NCBI GenBank assembly: GCA_963742865.1
Contig: CAVUNW010000010.1
Coordinates: forward strand, 5,310 to 69,309
From: Bog-532 sp963742865
GTDB lineage: Bacteria > Actinomycetota > Actinomycetes > Streptosporangiales > Streptosporangiaceae
Reading direction: 5' to 3'
Length of the DNA: 64,000 nucleotides
A program made the translations under genes and the position numbers. The notes under the pieces are model-generated. The model was not told the origin of the DNA and made no database searches. It worked only from the letters and a program-made list of their open reading frames with translations. This document shows positions 8,342 to 17,554 of this stretch, piece by piece. How positions within the stretch are numbered: position 1 is the stretch's first letter; the number at the start of each line of letters is the position of its first letter.

Positions 8342-8952
8342 GGGCCGGTCCCGTCGTCGTGCACCCCGGCCGGGAGCAGGTGCCGGCACGCGGCATCGGC
8401 CGTCCGGAACTGCGGGGAGTACCGCCCGAAGTCGCTGCTGATGCCGGGCACGTTGCCCAGGTTGAGCTGGCCGCCCGGCGTGGGGTCGAGCATGCCGATG
8501 TCGTGGCTGCGCATGCACTGGGCATAGCGGGTCAGGGCCGGGAGCTGCGCGGACGCCTGCGCCGCGGCTCCGGCCTGTTTGGCCTGGATGTTCTGCTCGA
8601 TGAAGTGCGTGCAGGCCGCATAGGCCGCGTGGTTGGCGGGACTCTGCGACGGCAGGTCGATGCTCAGGCCGGCGTGCCCGGGCCGGTGGTAGGGATCGGT
8701 CATCTGGACCCCGTGACTGCGCATGCAGTGGGTGAAGTCGACCATGTTCTGGTCGCCCTTGGCCACGGTGAGCGGCGCGGCCGCGGTCCCGCTGGACGTG
8801 TGCCCCGGCAGGCTGGCCACCGGCGGGCCGCCCGAGCCGGTGGAGCAGGCCGTGACGCCCGCGACGGCGAGCACGGCGGCGAGCGCCGCGCATCGGGCCG
8901 GACATCGGATGGGCCGTATCCGCCTCTTGGGTATCTGCGCCTGGGTGAGCAT
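8338..8952 (-). CDS. Lipoprotein with paired CMRSHG/CMRSHD motifs
   Basis: 204 residues with a lipoprotein signal: basic start, hydrophobic stretch and lipobox VTAC (Cys at about 36). The mature part holds two similar segments, DFTHCMRSHGVQMTDP and YAQCMRSHDIGMLDP, each followed by a further Cys, which suggests two disulfide-linked repeats or a metal or ligand site. Such CMR-(S)HG lipoproteins are frequent first genes of actinobacterial MacB-like exporter operons; their role is unknown. It is the first gene of the operon, 207 bases from the divergent two-component genes, which probably control it. Confidence 0.8.
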   Translation of the reverse strand: MLTQAQIPKRRIRPIRCPARCAALAAVLAVAGVTACSTGSGGPPVASLPGHTSSGTAAAPLTVAKGDQNMVDFTHCMRSHGVQMTDPYHRPGHAGLSIDLPSQSPANHAAYAACTHFIEQNIQAKQAGAAAQASAQLPALTRYAQCMRSHDIGMLDPTPGGQLNLGNVPGISSDFGRYSPQFRTADAACRHLLPAGVHDDGTGP

Positions 8953-9159
8953 GTGACGTCCTCCTCTACGGCCCCGGTGTCGCCGGCCGAGACCAGGCCT
9001 ACGCCGCCGGCGATCACACCGACATCACGTCACGAGGCCGCCCAGGGCCTCGCCGGTACCGTCCGTGCCGCGAAGCGCTGGTCGCGCCCAGCGCCCGGCA
9101 CGGCGCGGAAAGCCCGCTCTGTGATGCCGTTGTGACCCGGCACGGTGCACCATGAGCCC

Positions 9160-9812
9160 ATGCGGGTACTCGTGGTCGAGGACCAGGCTGCGCTGGCGGA
9201 CGACATCGCTGACGGCCTCCGGGACCAGGGCATCGCGGCCGATGTGGCGTACGACGGTTCGGCCGGCGCGGAGAAGGCCGTCCTCAACGTCTACAACGTG
9301 GTCGTGCTGGACCGGGATCTGCCCCGGGTGCACGGGGACGCGGTGTGTGCCCTGCTGGTCAGCTCCGGGGCCACGGCCCGCATCCTGATGCTGACCGCGG
9401 CCGCGGCCGTCAGCGACCGGGTCGATGGCCTGAACCTTGGCGCGGATGACTACCTCGGCAAGCCGTTCGCGTTCGATGAGCTCGTGGCGCGCGTGCGCGC
9501 GCTGGCCCGGCGCAGCGGCGGCGCCACCGGTGATCGTGCACGGTGACCTGGTTGTCGACCGGGCCCGCCGCCGGGTCAGCCGGGCCGGGCGGCCGGTCTC
9601 GCTCACCCGGAAGGAGATCGGTGTCCTGGAGGAATTGCTGGCCGCGGACGGGGCCGTGGTCAGCGCCGAGGATCTGCTCGAGCGCGTGTGGGACGAGAAC
9701 GCCGACCCGTTTACCCGCACCGTGACCGTGACCATCGGCTCGGCTGCGCCGCAAGCTCGGTGAACCCGACCTCATCGAGACCGTCATCGGCAGCGGGTAC
9801 CGGCTGCCGTGA
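9160..9812 (+). pseudogene. OmpR/PhoB-type response regulator, two frameshifts
   Basis: From ATG 9160 the receiver domain reads MRVLVVEDQAALADDIADG with the phosphoacceptor Asp in VVVLDRDLPR, the switch Thr in ILMLTAAA and Lys in LGKPFAFDEL. The winged-helix output domain follows (LTRKEIGVLEELLAADG, then RLRRKLGE, ending GSGYRLP), but in two further frames: one shift near 9521-9530 and another near 9740. Joined, the protein would be about 217 residues, normal for this family. The stop overlaps the kinase start (GTGA, 9809-9812). Its place opposite the exporter operon suggests it regulates that operon. Confidence 0.82.
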
Positions 9813-11109
9813 GAGCGCTCCGCCTGCTCCGTGCAGCTCGCCTGCTCCGGGCGTCCCGGCCGAAGCGGATCAGGATCCGGCTGACGATCCTCTACGCCGG
9901 CCTGTTCCTGGCCGCCGGCGCCGCGCTCATCGGCCTCACCTATGCGCTCGTGGCCAGCAGTCTGCCGGCCTCATCCGCCAGCGCTCCGCGCATGGATCGC
10001 AATCAGCTGGCGAAGCTGAACGCGGCCTGCAAACAGCCCCTCCCGGACCCCGGGACCGTCGCGGCCTGCAAGCAGGCGTTCTCGGCGGGCGCGAAGGCGG
10101 GCTTGCAGAGCCAGCGGCAGCAGGCCCTGCAGAGCCTGCTGGTCTTCTCCCTCGCCGGCCTGGCGGTGATGACGGTGGCCTCGGGCGGGGCGGGCTGGGT
10201 GCTGTCCGGCCGGGTGCTGCGCCCGGTCCGGACGATCACCGAGACCGCCCGCCGCGCGTCCAGCAGCACCTCGGGGAGCGGCTGGCGCTGACCGGCCCCC
10301 GGGACGAGCTGAAGGAGCTCGCGGATACCTTCGACGCCATGCTGGAGCGGCTGGACCGCGCCTTCGCCGCCCAGCGGCATTTCGTGGCTAACGCCTCGCA
10401 CGAGCTCCGTACCCCGCTGACTGTCATGCGCACCGCCATCGACGTGACGCTGGCCAAGCCGTCCCGGACGCCGGAGCAGCTCGAGGACATGGCCGCCCGG
10501 GTCCGGGCCTCCATCGGCCAGGCCGAGCATCTGGTCGGTGCGCTGCTCACCCTCGCCGTCAGCGACGAAGGACAGCTCAGCCGCGAGTTTGTCGACCTGG
10601 CCACGGTGGCCGAAGATGCGGTCGATATCGCCGCGGCCGAGATCCAGCGTCTCGGTCTCCGGATCGACAGCGACCTGGAGGCCGCCGAGACCACCGGCGA
10701 CCCGCACCTGCTGGAGCGGATGGCCGGCAACCTCGTCGGCAACGCGGTGCGCTACAACGAAACCGGCGGCTGGGTCCGGGTGCGCACCGGGACCAACGCC
10801 TCGGCCGTGTTCCTCCAGGTGCGCAATAGTGGCCCGGTCGTCCCCGCCGACCTGGTGCCGTTGCTTTTCGAGCCGTTCCGGCGCGTCGCCGGACGGGACG
10901 GCGCCCGGGATGGAGCCGGGCTCGGGCTGTCCATTGTCCAGTCGGTGGCCCGGGCTCACGGGGCGTCTGTCTCGGTGCGCAGCCAGCAGGCGGGCGGCCT
11001 CAACGTCCTGGTGGTCATCCCGCGCGTATGCCCCGGCCGTTACGGATTGGAGTCATCTGGGTTAGGGTGTTCTTCCCCCGACGATCCCGGCGAGAGGAAG
11101 CCACTGTGA
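9809..11109 (+). pseudogene. Sensor histidine kinase, frameshifted
   Basis: Partner of the regulator just upstream. The first frame has a cytoplasmic basic start, TM1 (LTILYAGLFLAAGAALIGL), a roughly 90-residue extracytoplasmic segment with two Cys, TM2 (LLVFSLAGLAVMTVASGGAG) and the beginning of a HAMP domain. Near 10250-10260 the frame shifts by one base. The continuation carries the rest of HAMP, the H-box HFVANASHELRTPLTVM, the N-box NLVGNAVRYN and the G-box DGAGLGLSIVQSV. The C-terminus runs into the next gene, where its stop overlaps the methyltransferase GTG (GTGA, 11106-11109), so the natural stop may also be displaced. Confidence 0.82.
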
Positions 11110-11939
11110 CGTCCAGCGGGCCATCGGAGCGCGCCGCCGGTGGCAGCATCGTTCCGGGCCTCGACACCACCGTGGCCAATCCGGCCCGGGTGTGGAACTA
11201 CTGGGTCGGCGGCAAGGACAACTTCGCGGTGGACCGGGAGGCGGCCGAGCAGGTCCTGACGCTGCTGCCCACCATGCCGATGATCGCCCGGTACGCCCGC
11301 CGGCTTCCTGCTGGACGCGGTGGGCTGGCTGGCAGCGAGTACGGTGTCCGGCAGTTTCTGGACATCGGCACCGGCCTGCCGACCGCGGACAACACCCACG
11401 ACATCGCCCAGCGGGCCGCGCCGGAATCGCGCATCGTGTACGTGGACAACGACCCGGTGGTGCTCACGCACGCCCGCGCGCTGCTGACCAGCAGCCCGGA
11501 GGGGGAGACCGACTACATCGCGGCCGACCTGCGCGAGGTGGCGGCGATCCTGGCCGGCGCGGCGCAGACCCTCGACTTCAGCCGGCCGGTCGCGGTGCTG
11601 CTGATCGCGATCCTGCATTTCATCCCCGATGACGAGGACCCGTACGGGATCGTCCGCCGCCTGATGACGGCCGTCCCGTCCGGCAGCTACCTGGCGATCT
11701 GCCACGCGGCCAGCGACATCCAGGCCGAGGCCGTCGCGGAGGGCATGGGGCTCTACAACGAGATGTCCTCGACCCCGATCACGATGCGGACCAGGGCGCA
11801 GGTGACCCGCTTCTTCGACGGGCTGGACCTGGTCGGGCCCGGGGTGGTGCCGCTGGATGAGTGGTGGCCGCCGGGCGAGGTGGAGGCAGGCGCCGTGGGC
11901 ATGCTGTCCGGCTACGCCGCTATCGCCCGCAAGCCCTGA
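11106..11939 (+). CDS. PF04672-type (DUF574) SAM-dependent methyltransferase
   Basis: 277 residues from GTG 11106, preceded by a GAGAGGAAG ribosome site. Family hallmarks are RVWNYWVGGKDNFAVDRE near the N-terminus, the SAM-binding strand QFLDIGTGLPTADNTHDIAQ, YVDNDPVVLTHARALL, and the FFDGLDLVGPG C-terminal segment. These proteins are abundant in Streptomyces and Streptosporangiales; substrates are mostly unknown. About 11305-11335 the peptide reads LPAGRGGLAGSE, where relatives and an alternative frame give FLLDAVGWLAAS, so two indels of opposite sign appear to cancel. It overlaps the kinase stop, but may have its own promoter. Confidence 0.85.
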   Translation: MTSSGPSERAAGGSIVPGLDTTVANPARVWNYWVGGKDNFAVDREAAEQVLTLLPTMPMIARYARRLPAGRGGLAGSEYGVRQFLDIGTGLPTADNTHDIAQRAAPESRIVYVDNDPVVLTHARALLTSSPEGETDYIAADLREVAAILAGAAQTLDFSRPVAVLLIAILHFIPDDEDPYGIVRRLMTAVPSGSYLAICHAASDIQAEAVAEGMGLYNEMSSTPITMRTRAQVTRFFDGLDLVGPGVVPLDEWWPPGEVEAGAVGMLSGYAAIARKP

Positions 11940-12039
11940 TTTATACGCTTTGGCGGCCAGTGCATCCGCCGCGCGCATTCTCACGAAGGACTACGCGAGG
12001 GCCCCCCAACAGGGCGGGCCACAGTCAAGTGAGGATCGC

Positions 12040-12875
12040 ATGCGTAGTTCTGCAATCAGGATGGCGGGCGCGACTGCGCTGACGGCGGCCATGACGGCGA
12101 CCGGGATGCTGGTGGCCGGTGCCGCGGGAGCCCAGAGCGGCGACGCCACGGTGACCGTCATCCACGGCGTCCCCGGCGTGACCGTCGATGTCTGCGCCGA
12201 CGGCAAGGCGGCCATCCCCGGCTTCACCTTCACGACCCAGAAGACCCTGTCGCTGCCCGCCGGGTCCTACTCCCTCGGCATCGTCAAGGCGGGCCAGGCC
12301 TGTTCGGCGGCTAACTACCTCGCCTCCGCGTCCGCCACGCTGTCCAGCGGCGAGAACGCCAGCGTCATCGCCTACCTCAACGGCGACACGCACAAGCCCA
12401 CACTCGGCCTCTACCAGAACGACATGTCCGGCGTCCCCACCGGCCAGGGCCGGGTAGTGCTCAGCCACAACGCCGACGCCCCGGCGGTGAAGGTCTCCGC
12501 CGGCGGGACCACGCTCGCGCCGAGCCTCTCGCCCGGCCTGCAGGCCGCGCTGACCGTCCCGGCCAAGACCTACTCGGGCATCAACGTGGACGTGGCCAGC
12601 AGCGGGGCCGCGGCGATCTCCGGCGCCTCGGTGCCGGTCAAGGCGTCCAGCGATACGATCGTCTACGTTGTCGGCTCGGCCTCGGCCAAGTACTCGGCCA
12701 TCGTGCAGTACGTTCCGCTGACCGGCATGCCGGGCGCGGTGGTGACCGGCAACAGCCCGGTCTCCTCGCATCACGGCCTGCCCACCGGTCTGCTCGCCGC
12801 GCTGCTGGCCGCGGCCGCGGCGGGTGCCGCCTACTCGCTCCGCCTGTTCCGGGCGCCAAGGCCCGGAGGGGTTAG
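12040..12875 (+). CDS. Secreted DUF4397-domain protein, candidate sortase substrate
   Basis: From ATG 12040 (GAGGATC upstream). A signal peptide ends near AGAAGAQS (about residue 31). Two DUF4397 repeats follow, marked VTVIHGVPGVTVDVCADG and RVVLSHNADAPAVKV. The C-terminus has GLPTG, a hydrophobic stretch of about 17 residues and a basic tail (RLFRAPRP), resembling a cell-wall sorting signal with a shortened LPxTG motif. As given, this frame has no stop before 13593. A TAG two bases out of register at 12873-12875 is the likely true stop, lost through an indel. It precedes a sortase gene, its probable processing enzyme. Confidence 0.78.
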
Positions 12876-12880
12876 GCCGG

Positions 12881-13593
12881 ATGCGCTCGTCCTGGACCGC
12901 CACCCGGCGGTCGCGGGGCCTGCTGGGCCTGATCGCGTCGGCCGCTCTCGCGGCCAGGCGCGGTCGCCGGCTGGGCGGCGTGGACGGTCCCCGCGACGGT
13001 CCGGCTCCTGCCGGTCCACCCGGTGGCCGTCCGCGCCAGTCCCTCTTGGCCCAGCCGAACGGGCCCGGCCGGGACTTCCGCCCGCGCGCAGGGCCGGCCG
13101 TCCCGGTCGCCCGTGGGCCCATCGTCAGCGGAGCCGCCCCGCCGCCGGTCATGCTGGCCATCCCCGGGGCTGGGATCAGCGCCCGCGTCGTCCCCGAGGG
13201 GCTCGGCCCCGGCGGAGCTCTCCAGATCCCGCCTCCCCGGCAGGTCGGCTGGTACGACGGCGGCCGGCCCCGGGCCAGGACGGCAGCACGCTGATCGCCG
13301 GGCACATCGACGACAACGGCGTGCCCGGCGCCTTCCTGCGCCTGAACGCCGTCCCGATGGGGGCCGCCATCCGCCTCACCATGGCGTCGGGGCAGGTCGC
13401 GGCGTACACGGTGACCCACCGTCTGCTGCTCCCGCAATCCGGGCTGGCCCATTCCGGGCTACTGTCGAACCGGGGCCGTCCCGAACTGGTCCTGATCACC
13501 TGCGGCGGCGCCTACGACACGTCCACCCACCTCTACTTGGACAACATCGCCGTCGTCGCCACGCCGGCCACGCAGGGCGGGGGCGCGCCGTGA
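12881..13593 (+). pseudogene. Class E/F-type sortase, several frameshifts
   Basis: Begins at ATG 12881 (GGAGGGG upstream) with a membrane anchor (GLLGLIASAALAA, then in a second frame GAVAGWAAWTVPATV). The barrel follows in two more frames: VMLAIPGAGISARVVPEGL and QVGWYDGG, then STLIAGHIDDNGVPGAFLRL with the catalytic His and ELVLITCGGAYD with the catalytic Cys. The usual Arg shortly after Cys is not obvious; the equivalent region reads HLYLDNIAVVA. Shifts fall near 12955, 13030-13050 and 13265. The stop overlaps the sigma-factor GTG. Role: attaching proteins such as the DUF4397 product to the cell wall. Confidence 0.72.
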
Positions 13594-14117
13594 ACGACTC
13601 CCAGCCGGTCAGCGAGCGCCTCGCCGGCGGCGACGAGCGGGTGCTGGAGGAGTGCTACCACCGGTACGGGCCATCGGTCCGGTCCTACCTGCGGCGCTTC
13701 GTGCCGCCCGGCGACATCGAGGACGTCCTGCAGGACACGTTCCTCGACGTTTGGCGCTGCCGGGGCCAGCTGGATCCGGGCCGCCGGTTCGAGCCGTGGC
13801 TGTTCGCCATCGCCCGCCGCCGGGCCATCGACGCCCTCCGGCGACGCCGGGGAGTGGTGGACGTCGCGGTCGTCCGCGACCTCATGGGCGAGGACGGGAA
13901 CGAGCTCGCCGAGCAGATGGCGTGGGCGGCCGAGGTCCGCGCGGCCCTTAGCATGATGCCGGCCGAACAGCGGGAAGCGATCGAGCTGGCGTATTTCGGC
14001 GAGCTCACCCAGCGTGAGATCGCCGAGCGGCTCGGCGTTCCGCTGGGAACTGTGAAAGCCAGGGTGTCCCGGGGCCTGCGCCGGCTCGCTGTCATTGTGG
14101 AAGGGAGGGCGCGATGA
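13590..14117 (+). CDS. ECF-type RNA polymerase sigma factor
   Basis: 175 residues from GTG 13590. Region 2 contains DIEDVLQDTFLDVWRCRG and FEPWLFAIARRRAIDALRRR; region 4 contains MPAEQREAIELAYFGELTQR and LGVPLGTVKARVSRGLRRL, a helix-turn-helix for the -35 element. Size and order are typical for an ECF sigma paired with an RskA-like anti-sigma factor. The start overlaps the sortase stop and the stop overlaps the next start (ATGA, 14114-14117), so translation should be coupled across four genes. It probably controls this surface-protein operon in response to an envelope signal (inference from arrangement). Confidence 0.9.
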   Translation: MNDSQPVSERLAGGDERVLEECYHRYGPSVRSYLRRFVPPGDIEDVLQDTFLDVWRCRGQLDPGRRFEPWLFAIARRRAIDALRRRRGVVDVAVVRDLMGEDGNELAEQMAWAAEVRAALSMMPAEQREAIELAYFGELTQREIAERLGVPLGTVKARVSRGLRRLAVIVEGRAR

Positions 14118-14871
14118 CCGTGCCCGAGCCGCCGGTTCACGTCGCCGATGAACTGCCCGTGCTCCTGGCCGGCGAGTGCGACCGGAGCGAGACCCTGGCC
14201 ATCGCGGCTCACCTGCGGTCGTGCCCGCTGTGCCGCGACGAGCTTGTCTCGGTCGCAGTGGCCGCCAGTACCCTGCGGGCCGCTGCGCGGGCCGAACGGA
14301 CCCGCCCGGGCCGGCCAGGCCGGGACCCAGCCTCCCCGAAGGCCATGAACCCTCCGCGCCCGGCGGCGGGACTGAACCGGTTCCGGATACCCCGGCCTGG
14401 CTCATCCACCCTCCGCGCCGCCACGTCTCGTCCCGGCGGTTCGCGGCGATCGCGGCGGCGGTCGTGGTCGTGGCCGGGGCGGTCGCGGCCGCGATCGGGC
14501 TGACCGGGACCGGGTCCCCGGTGGTTGGCCGGGCCACCCTGCACCCCCTGGACGCCCCGGCCGCGGCCAGCGGCAATATCACCGTGACGGCCAGCTCCGG
14601 TGGCCGGCTGATGGTGGTCCGCACCCACGGCCTGCCCGCCCCGGGCGGCCAGCACTTCTACGAGGTCTGGCTGCTCGACCCGGTGACGCTGAAGATGCTG
14701 CCGATGGGTGCCCTCCCGCCCTCCGGGCAGGCCAGCTACGGCGTGGCCACGTCGCTGATGGCCGGCTATGCGGCCGTCGACATCAGCCTGCAGGCCGACA
14801 ACGGGAACCCGGCCCACTCCGCCGTCAGCGTCCTGCGCGGCTCGCTGCTGACCGGCACGGCGCTGCGGTAA
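14114..14871 (+). pseudogene. Zinc-finger RskA-type anti-sigma factor, frameshifted
   Basis: The N-terminal frame has a zinc-binding anti-sigma motif, AAHLRSCPLCRDEL (H-x3-C-x2-C), that should hold the adjacent ECF sigma factor. A one-base shift around 14300-14340 moves the rest to another frame, which encodes a single membrane helix (RFAAIAAAVVVVAGAVAAAIG) and an extracytoplasmic RskA C-terminal domain (GQHFYEVWLLDP ... VDISLQADNGNP) to the stop at 14871. Joined, about 252 residues in the standard RskA order: zinc finger, TM, sensor. It overlaps the sigma gene by four bases. A working copy would keep the sigma factor bound at the membrane until proteolysis. Confidence 0.8.
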
Positions 14872-14877
14872 GGCCCT

Positions 14878-16026
14878 TCAACCGTGGTGCGCCGCCCGGT
14901 GCGCCGCGAGCACGTCGTAGCCGAAGTCAGACGCCGGGTTGCGCCACACCGAATGCGCGTGGTTGGCGCGGCGCTGCACGTTGTCGTACTCGATCAGCAG
15001 GTCCGGGCCCTGCAGCCGGTAGTAGTGCGGCTGACCCGGGGCGACGGGCCCGGCCCAGGCCAGGTGCACGCCGTCCAGGGTGGCGTCGTCGTCGTAGGCC
15101 CGCAGCGGCGACAGGCCGTCGGGGACGCGCCCGAGGTAGGTGGCCAGCAGCGCGCGCAGCAGGTCCCGCTGCCCGGCGTCCAGGTCCCGGGCCGGCAGCC
15201 CCTTCGGGACGCTGCTCAGCGCTACCTGCCGGTGGTCGCCGGCCCCGTACCCGGTGGCAGCCTCGTTGCCCACGGCGATCTCGGCGATGCTGCTGGCCAG
15301 CCTGGGCTCGGTGAAGGGCCGTTCCCACAGATCGGGCAGGTGGATCATCTCGTCGCCGTCGGCCAGGCGGGCCCGGTTGCCGCCGACGATGTCCGACGGG
15401 GCGCGGTTCAGCAGGATCGCCTGGCGCTCGGCCCCCGGACCGAGGGAGCGCATCAGCTCGCGGGCCAGGTCCTCGGCGCCGCCCAGCGGGCGCAGCGGCG
15501 CGGGTCCCAGCAGCGGGGAGACCGCCGGGTCCGCGCCCAGGAAGCACGGGGTCACCGCGTGCACCCGGCCGTCCGCGATGAGGTTGTTCAGCGAGACGTG
15601 ATGACCGCCGAAACGCCAGCCCCAGGGCGCGGTGCCGCCGGGCTCACCGAAGACCCGCAGGTAGTACAGGCCGGGGTCGCGGCCCCGCTCCCGGCCCCAG
15701 TCCATGCTCCAGCCCTCGCCGTGATCCAGGACGTTCTCCAGCCCGATGATCGTCGCCACCGTGACGTACCCGGCGGTGGACAGCCCGGTGGCCACGAGCC
15801 GGAGCGCGCGCTGCTGCTGCGCCGGCCGCTGCGCGCCGAGGGTCAGGCCGCCGTGGTCGGTCGGCGTGTAGAACCAGCGCTGGCGCTCGGGCCCAGCCGG
15901 GCCCCCAGGTGCGTCCCCGGTCGCGACGGCCCGCTGCGCGGGCTCCAGCGTGTCCAGCCAGGCGGTCGCGGCCTCCGCCATCCGTCCCGCGATCGCGTCG
16001 GCACTCTCCCTGTCCACATCTGCCAT
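14878..16026 (-). CDS. DUF3500 family protein
   Basis: 382 residues from ATG 16026, which has GGAGGAT eight bases upstream; an ATG six bases earlier is too close to that site. The sequence follows the DUF3500 pattern: an early region ending RQRWFYTPTDHGGLTL, central LYYLRVFGEP and GWRFGGHHVSLN, and a C-terminal PHYYRLQGPDLLIEYDN. Conserved His, Tyr and Trp residues recur, but the activity of the family is unknown. No signal peptide is evident. It is convergent with the sigma/anti-sigma operon, seven bases apart, and divergent from zwf, with 109 bases between starts. Confidence 0.82.
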   Translation of the reverse strand: MADVDRESADAIAGRMAEAATAWLDTLEPAQRAVATGDAPGGPAGPERQRWFYTPTDHGGLTLGAQRPAQQQRALRLVATGLSTAGYVTVATIIGLENVLDHGEGWSMDWGRERGRDPGLYYLRVFGEPGGTAPWGWRFGGHHVSLNNLIADGRVHAVTPCFLGADPAVSPLLGPAPLRPLGGAEDLARELMRSLGPGAERQAILLNRAPSDIVGGNRARLADGDEMIHLPDLWERPFTEPRLASSIAEIAVGNEAATGYGAGDHRQVALSSVPKGLPARDLDAGQRDLLRALLATYLGRVPDGLSPLRAYDDDATLDGVHLAWAGPVAPGQPHYYRLQGPDLLIEYDNVQRRANHAHSVWRNPASDFGYDVLAAHRAAHHG

Positions 16027-16135
16027 GCTCATATCCTCCAACCTGCCCATCCCGGCGGGCCGTGGCAAGGGCCGCGAACCGGTTATGAGGGGGTGGCACG
16101 CACGCGCCCGGTGTGACTCCGTAGGTTGGTGTGCC

Positions 16136-17554
16136 ATGGCGACCGCGAAACGTCCCCCCAGCCCCGCCCCCACGGTCTTCGTCCTGTTCGGGGCGACCGG
16201 CGATCTGGCCAAGCGCATGGTGCTGCCGGCGTTCTACCGGCTCGCCCTCGAAGGCCTGCTGCCCCGGCAGTGGCGGCTGGTCGGGAACGGCCGCGGCGAC
16301 GTCGCGCACGAGGATTTCCGCGGCCATTTCCACGATGCCCTCACCGAGTTCGGCCCGAAGCCGGAGCCGGGCCAGTGGAAGGAATTCGCGCAGAACGTCT
16401 TCTTCGCGGGCGGCGGCTTCAACACCGAAAATCCCGGCAGCCTGCTGGACATGCTGGACCATGCGCGCACCTCCCTCGGCGGCGACCCGCAGCTGGTCCA
16501 CTACCTGGCGGTCCCCCCGGTGGCCTTCGGCGGGCTGACCGAGGCCCTGGGCCAGCACGACCTGTCCCGCGGCGCCCGGGTGGTCTACGAGAAGCCGTTC
16601 GGCACCTCCCGGACGGGTTTCCGTGCGCTGGACCGGATGGTGCATTCGGTGCTGGACGAGCAGCAGGTATACCGGATCGACCACTTCCTGGGCAAGGAGG
16701 CCACCCAGAACCTGCACCTGATGCGCTTCGCCAACGGGCTGTTCTCGGCCATGTGGAACCGGGAGCATGTCGAGTCCGTGCAGATCGACGTCCCGGAGAA
16801 GCTCGGCATCACCGACCGGTCGGTGTTCTACGACGCCACCGGCGCGGTGCTGGACATGCTGGTCACGCATCTGTTCCAGGTGGCGGCCGAGGTGGCCATG
16901 GAGCCCCCGGCCAGCCTGGGGGCGCTGGATCTGCAGGCGGCCCGCGAGAAGGTGATCAAGTCGTTCCGGCCACTGGACCCGGCCGAAGTGGTGCTGGGCC
17001 AGTTCGCCGGCTACCGCGACGTGCCCGGCGTCGCCCCCCGCTCCAGCCGGGACACGTTCGTCGCGGCGCGGCTCTGGATTGACAATCCCCGCTGGCGCGG
17101 GGTGCCCTTCTACCTGCGCACCGGCAAACGGCTCGCGGCGTCGGAGCAGCGGGTCAGCCTGATCCTGCGCGAGCCGGCTGGCCCGCTCGCCGGGAAGCTG
17201 GGGAACTGCGCCAACGTGCTGTCGTTCTCGCTGGCCGGCGACGGCGAGATTGACCTGTCGCTGGTGGCCAAGAAGCCCGGCCCCAGCCTGGAGACCGACC
17301 CGGCGCACACGTCGATCCCGCTGTCCAGCCTGCCCGGTGCGGACCCGCTGCCGCCGTACGTCCGGCTCATCCACGACGTGCTCCTCGGCGACCGTTCGCT
17401 GTTCACCCGCCCGGACGGCCTGGCCGCGGTGTGGAGGGTGGCCGAGCCGCTGCTGTCGAACCCGCCCCGGGTCGCCTCCTACCCGCAGGGGTCCTGGGGC
17501 CCAGCCCCGGCGCGCACGCTGATCGCTCCCGGCCGCTGGCTGCTGGGCCAGTAA
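16136..17554 (+). CDS. zwf: Glucose-6-phosphate 1-dehydrogenase
   Basis: 472 residues. The NADP-binding motif FVLFGATGDLAKRMVLPA is at residues 13-30, the substrate loop YEKPFGTS about 155, and the catalytic segment RIDHFLGKEATQNL about 185, with the His of DHFLGK as general base. The C-terminal beta sheet domain contains FYLRTGKRL and ends WLLGQ. The enzyme oxidises glucose 6-phosphate to 6-phosphogluconolactone, the NADPH-forming entry to the pentose phosphate pathway. Unlike the main actinobacterial zwf it is not next to opcA, tal or tkt, so it may be a second isozyme. It converges with the polymerase gene. Confidence 0.93.
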   Translation: MATAKRPPSPAPTVFVLFGATGDLAKRMVLPAFYRLALEGLLPRQWRLVGNGRGDVAHEDFRGHFHDALTEFGPKPEPGQWKEFAQNVFFAGGGFNTENPGSLLDMLDHARTSLGGDPQLVHYLAVPPVAFGGLTEALGQHDLSRGARVVYEKPFGTSRTGFRALDRMVHSVLDEQQVYRIDHFLGKEATQNLHLMRFANGLFSAMWNREHVESVQIDVPEKLGITDRSVFYDATGAVLDMLVTHLFQVAAEVAMEPPASLGALDLQAAREKVIKSFRPLDPAEVVLGQFAGYRDVPGVAPRSSRDTFVAARLWIDNPRWRGVPFYLRTGKRLAASEQRVSLILREPAGPLAGKLGNCANVLSFSLAGDGEIDLSLVAKKPGPSLETDPAHTSIPLSSLPGADPLPPYVRLIHDVLLGDRSLFTRPDGLAAVWRVAEPLLSNPPRVASYPQGSWGPAPARTLIAPGRWLLGQ

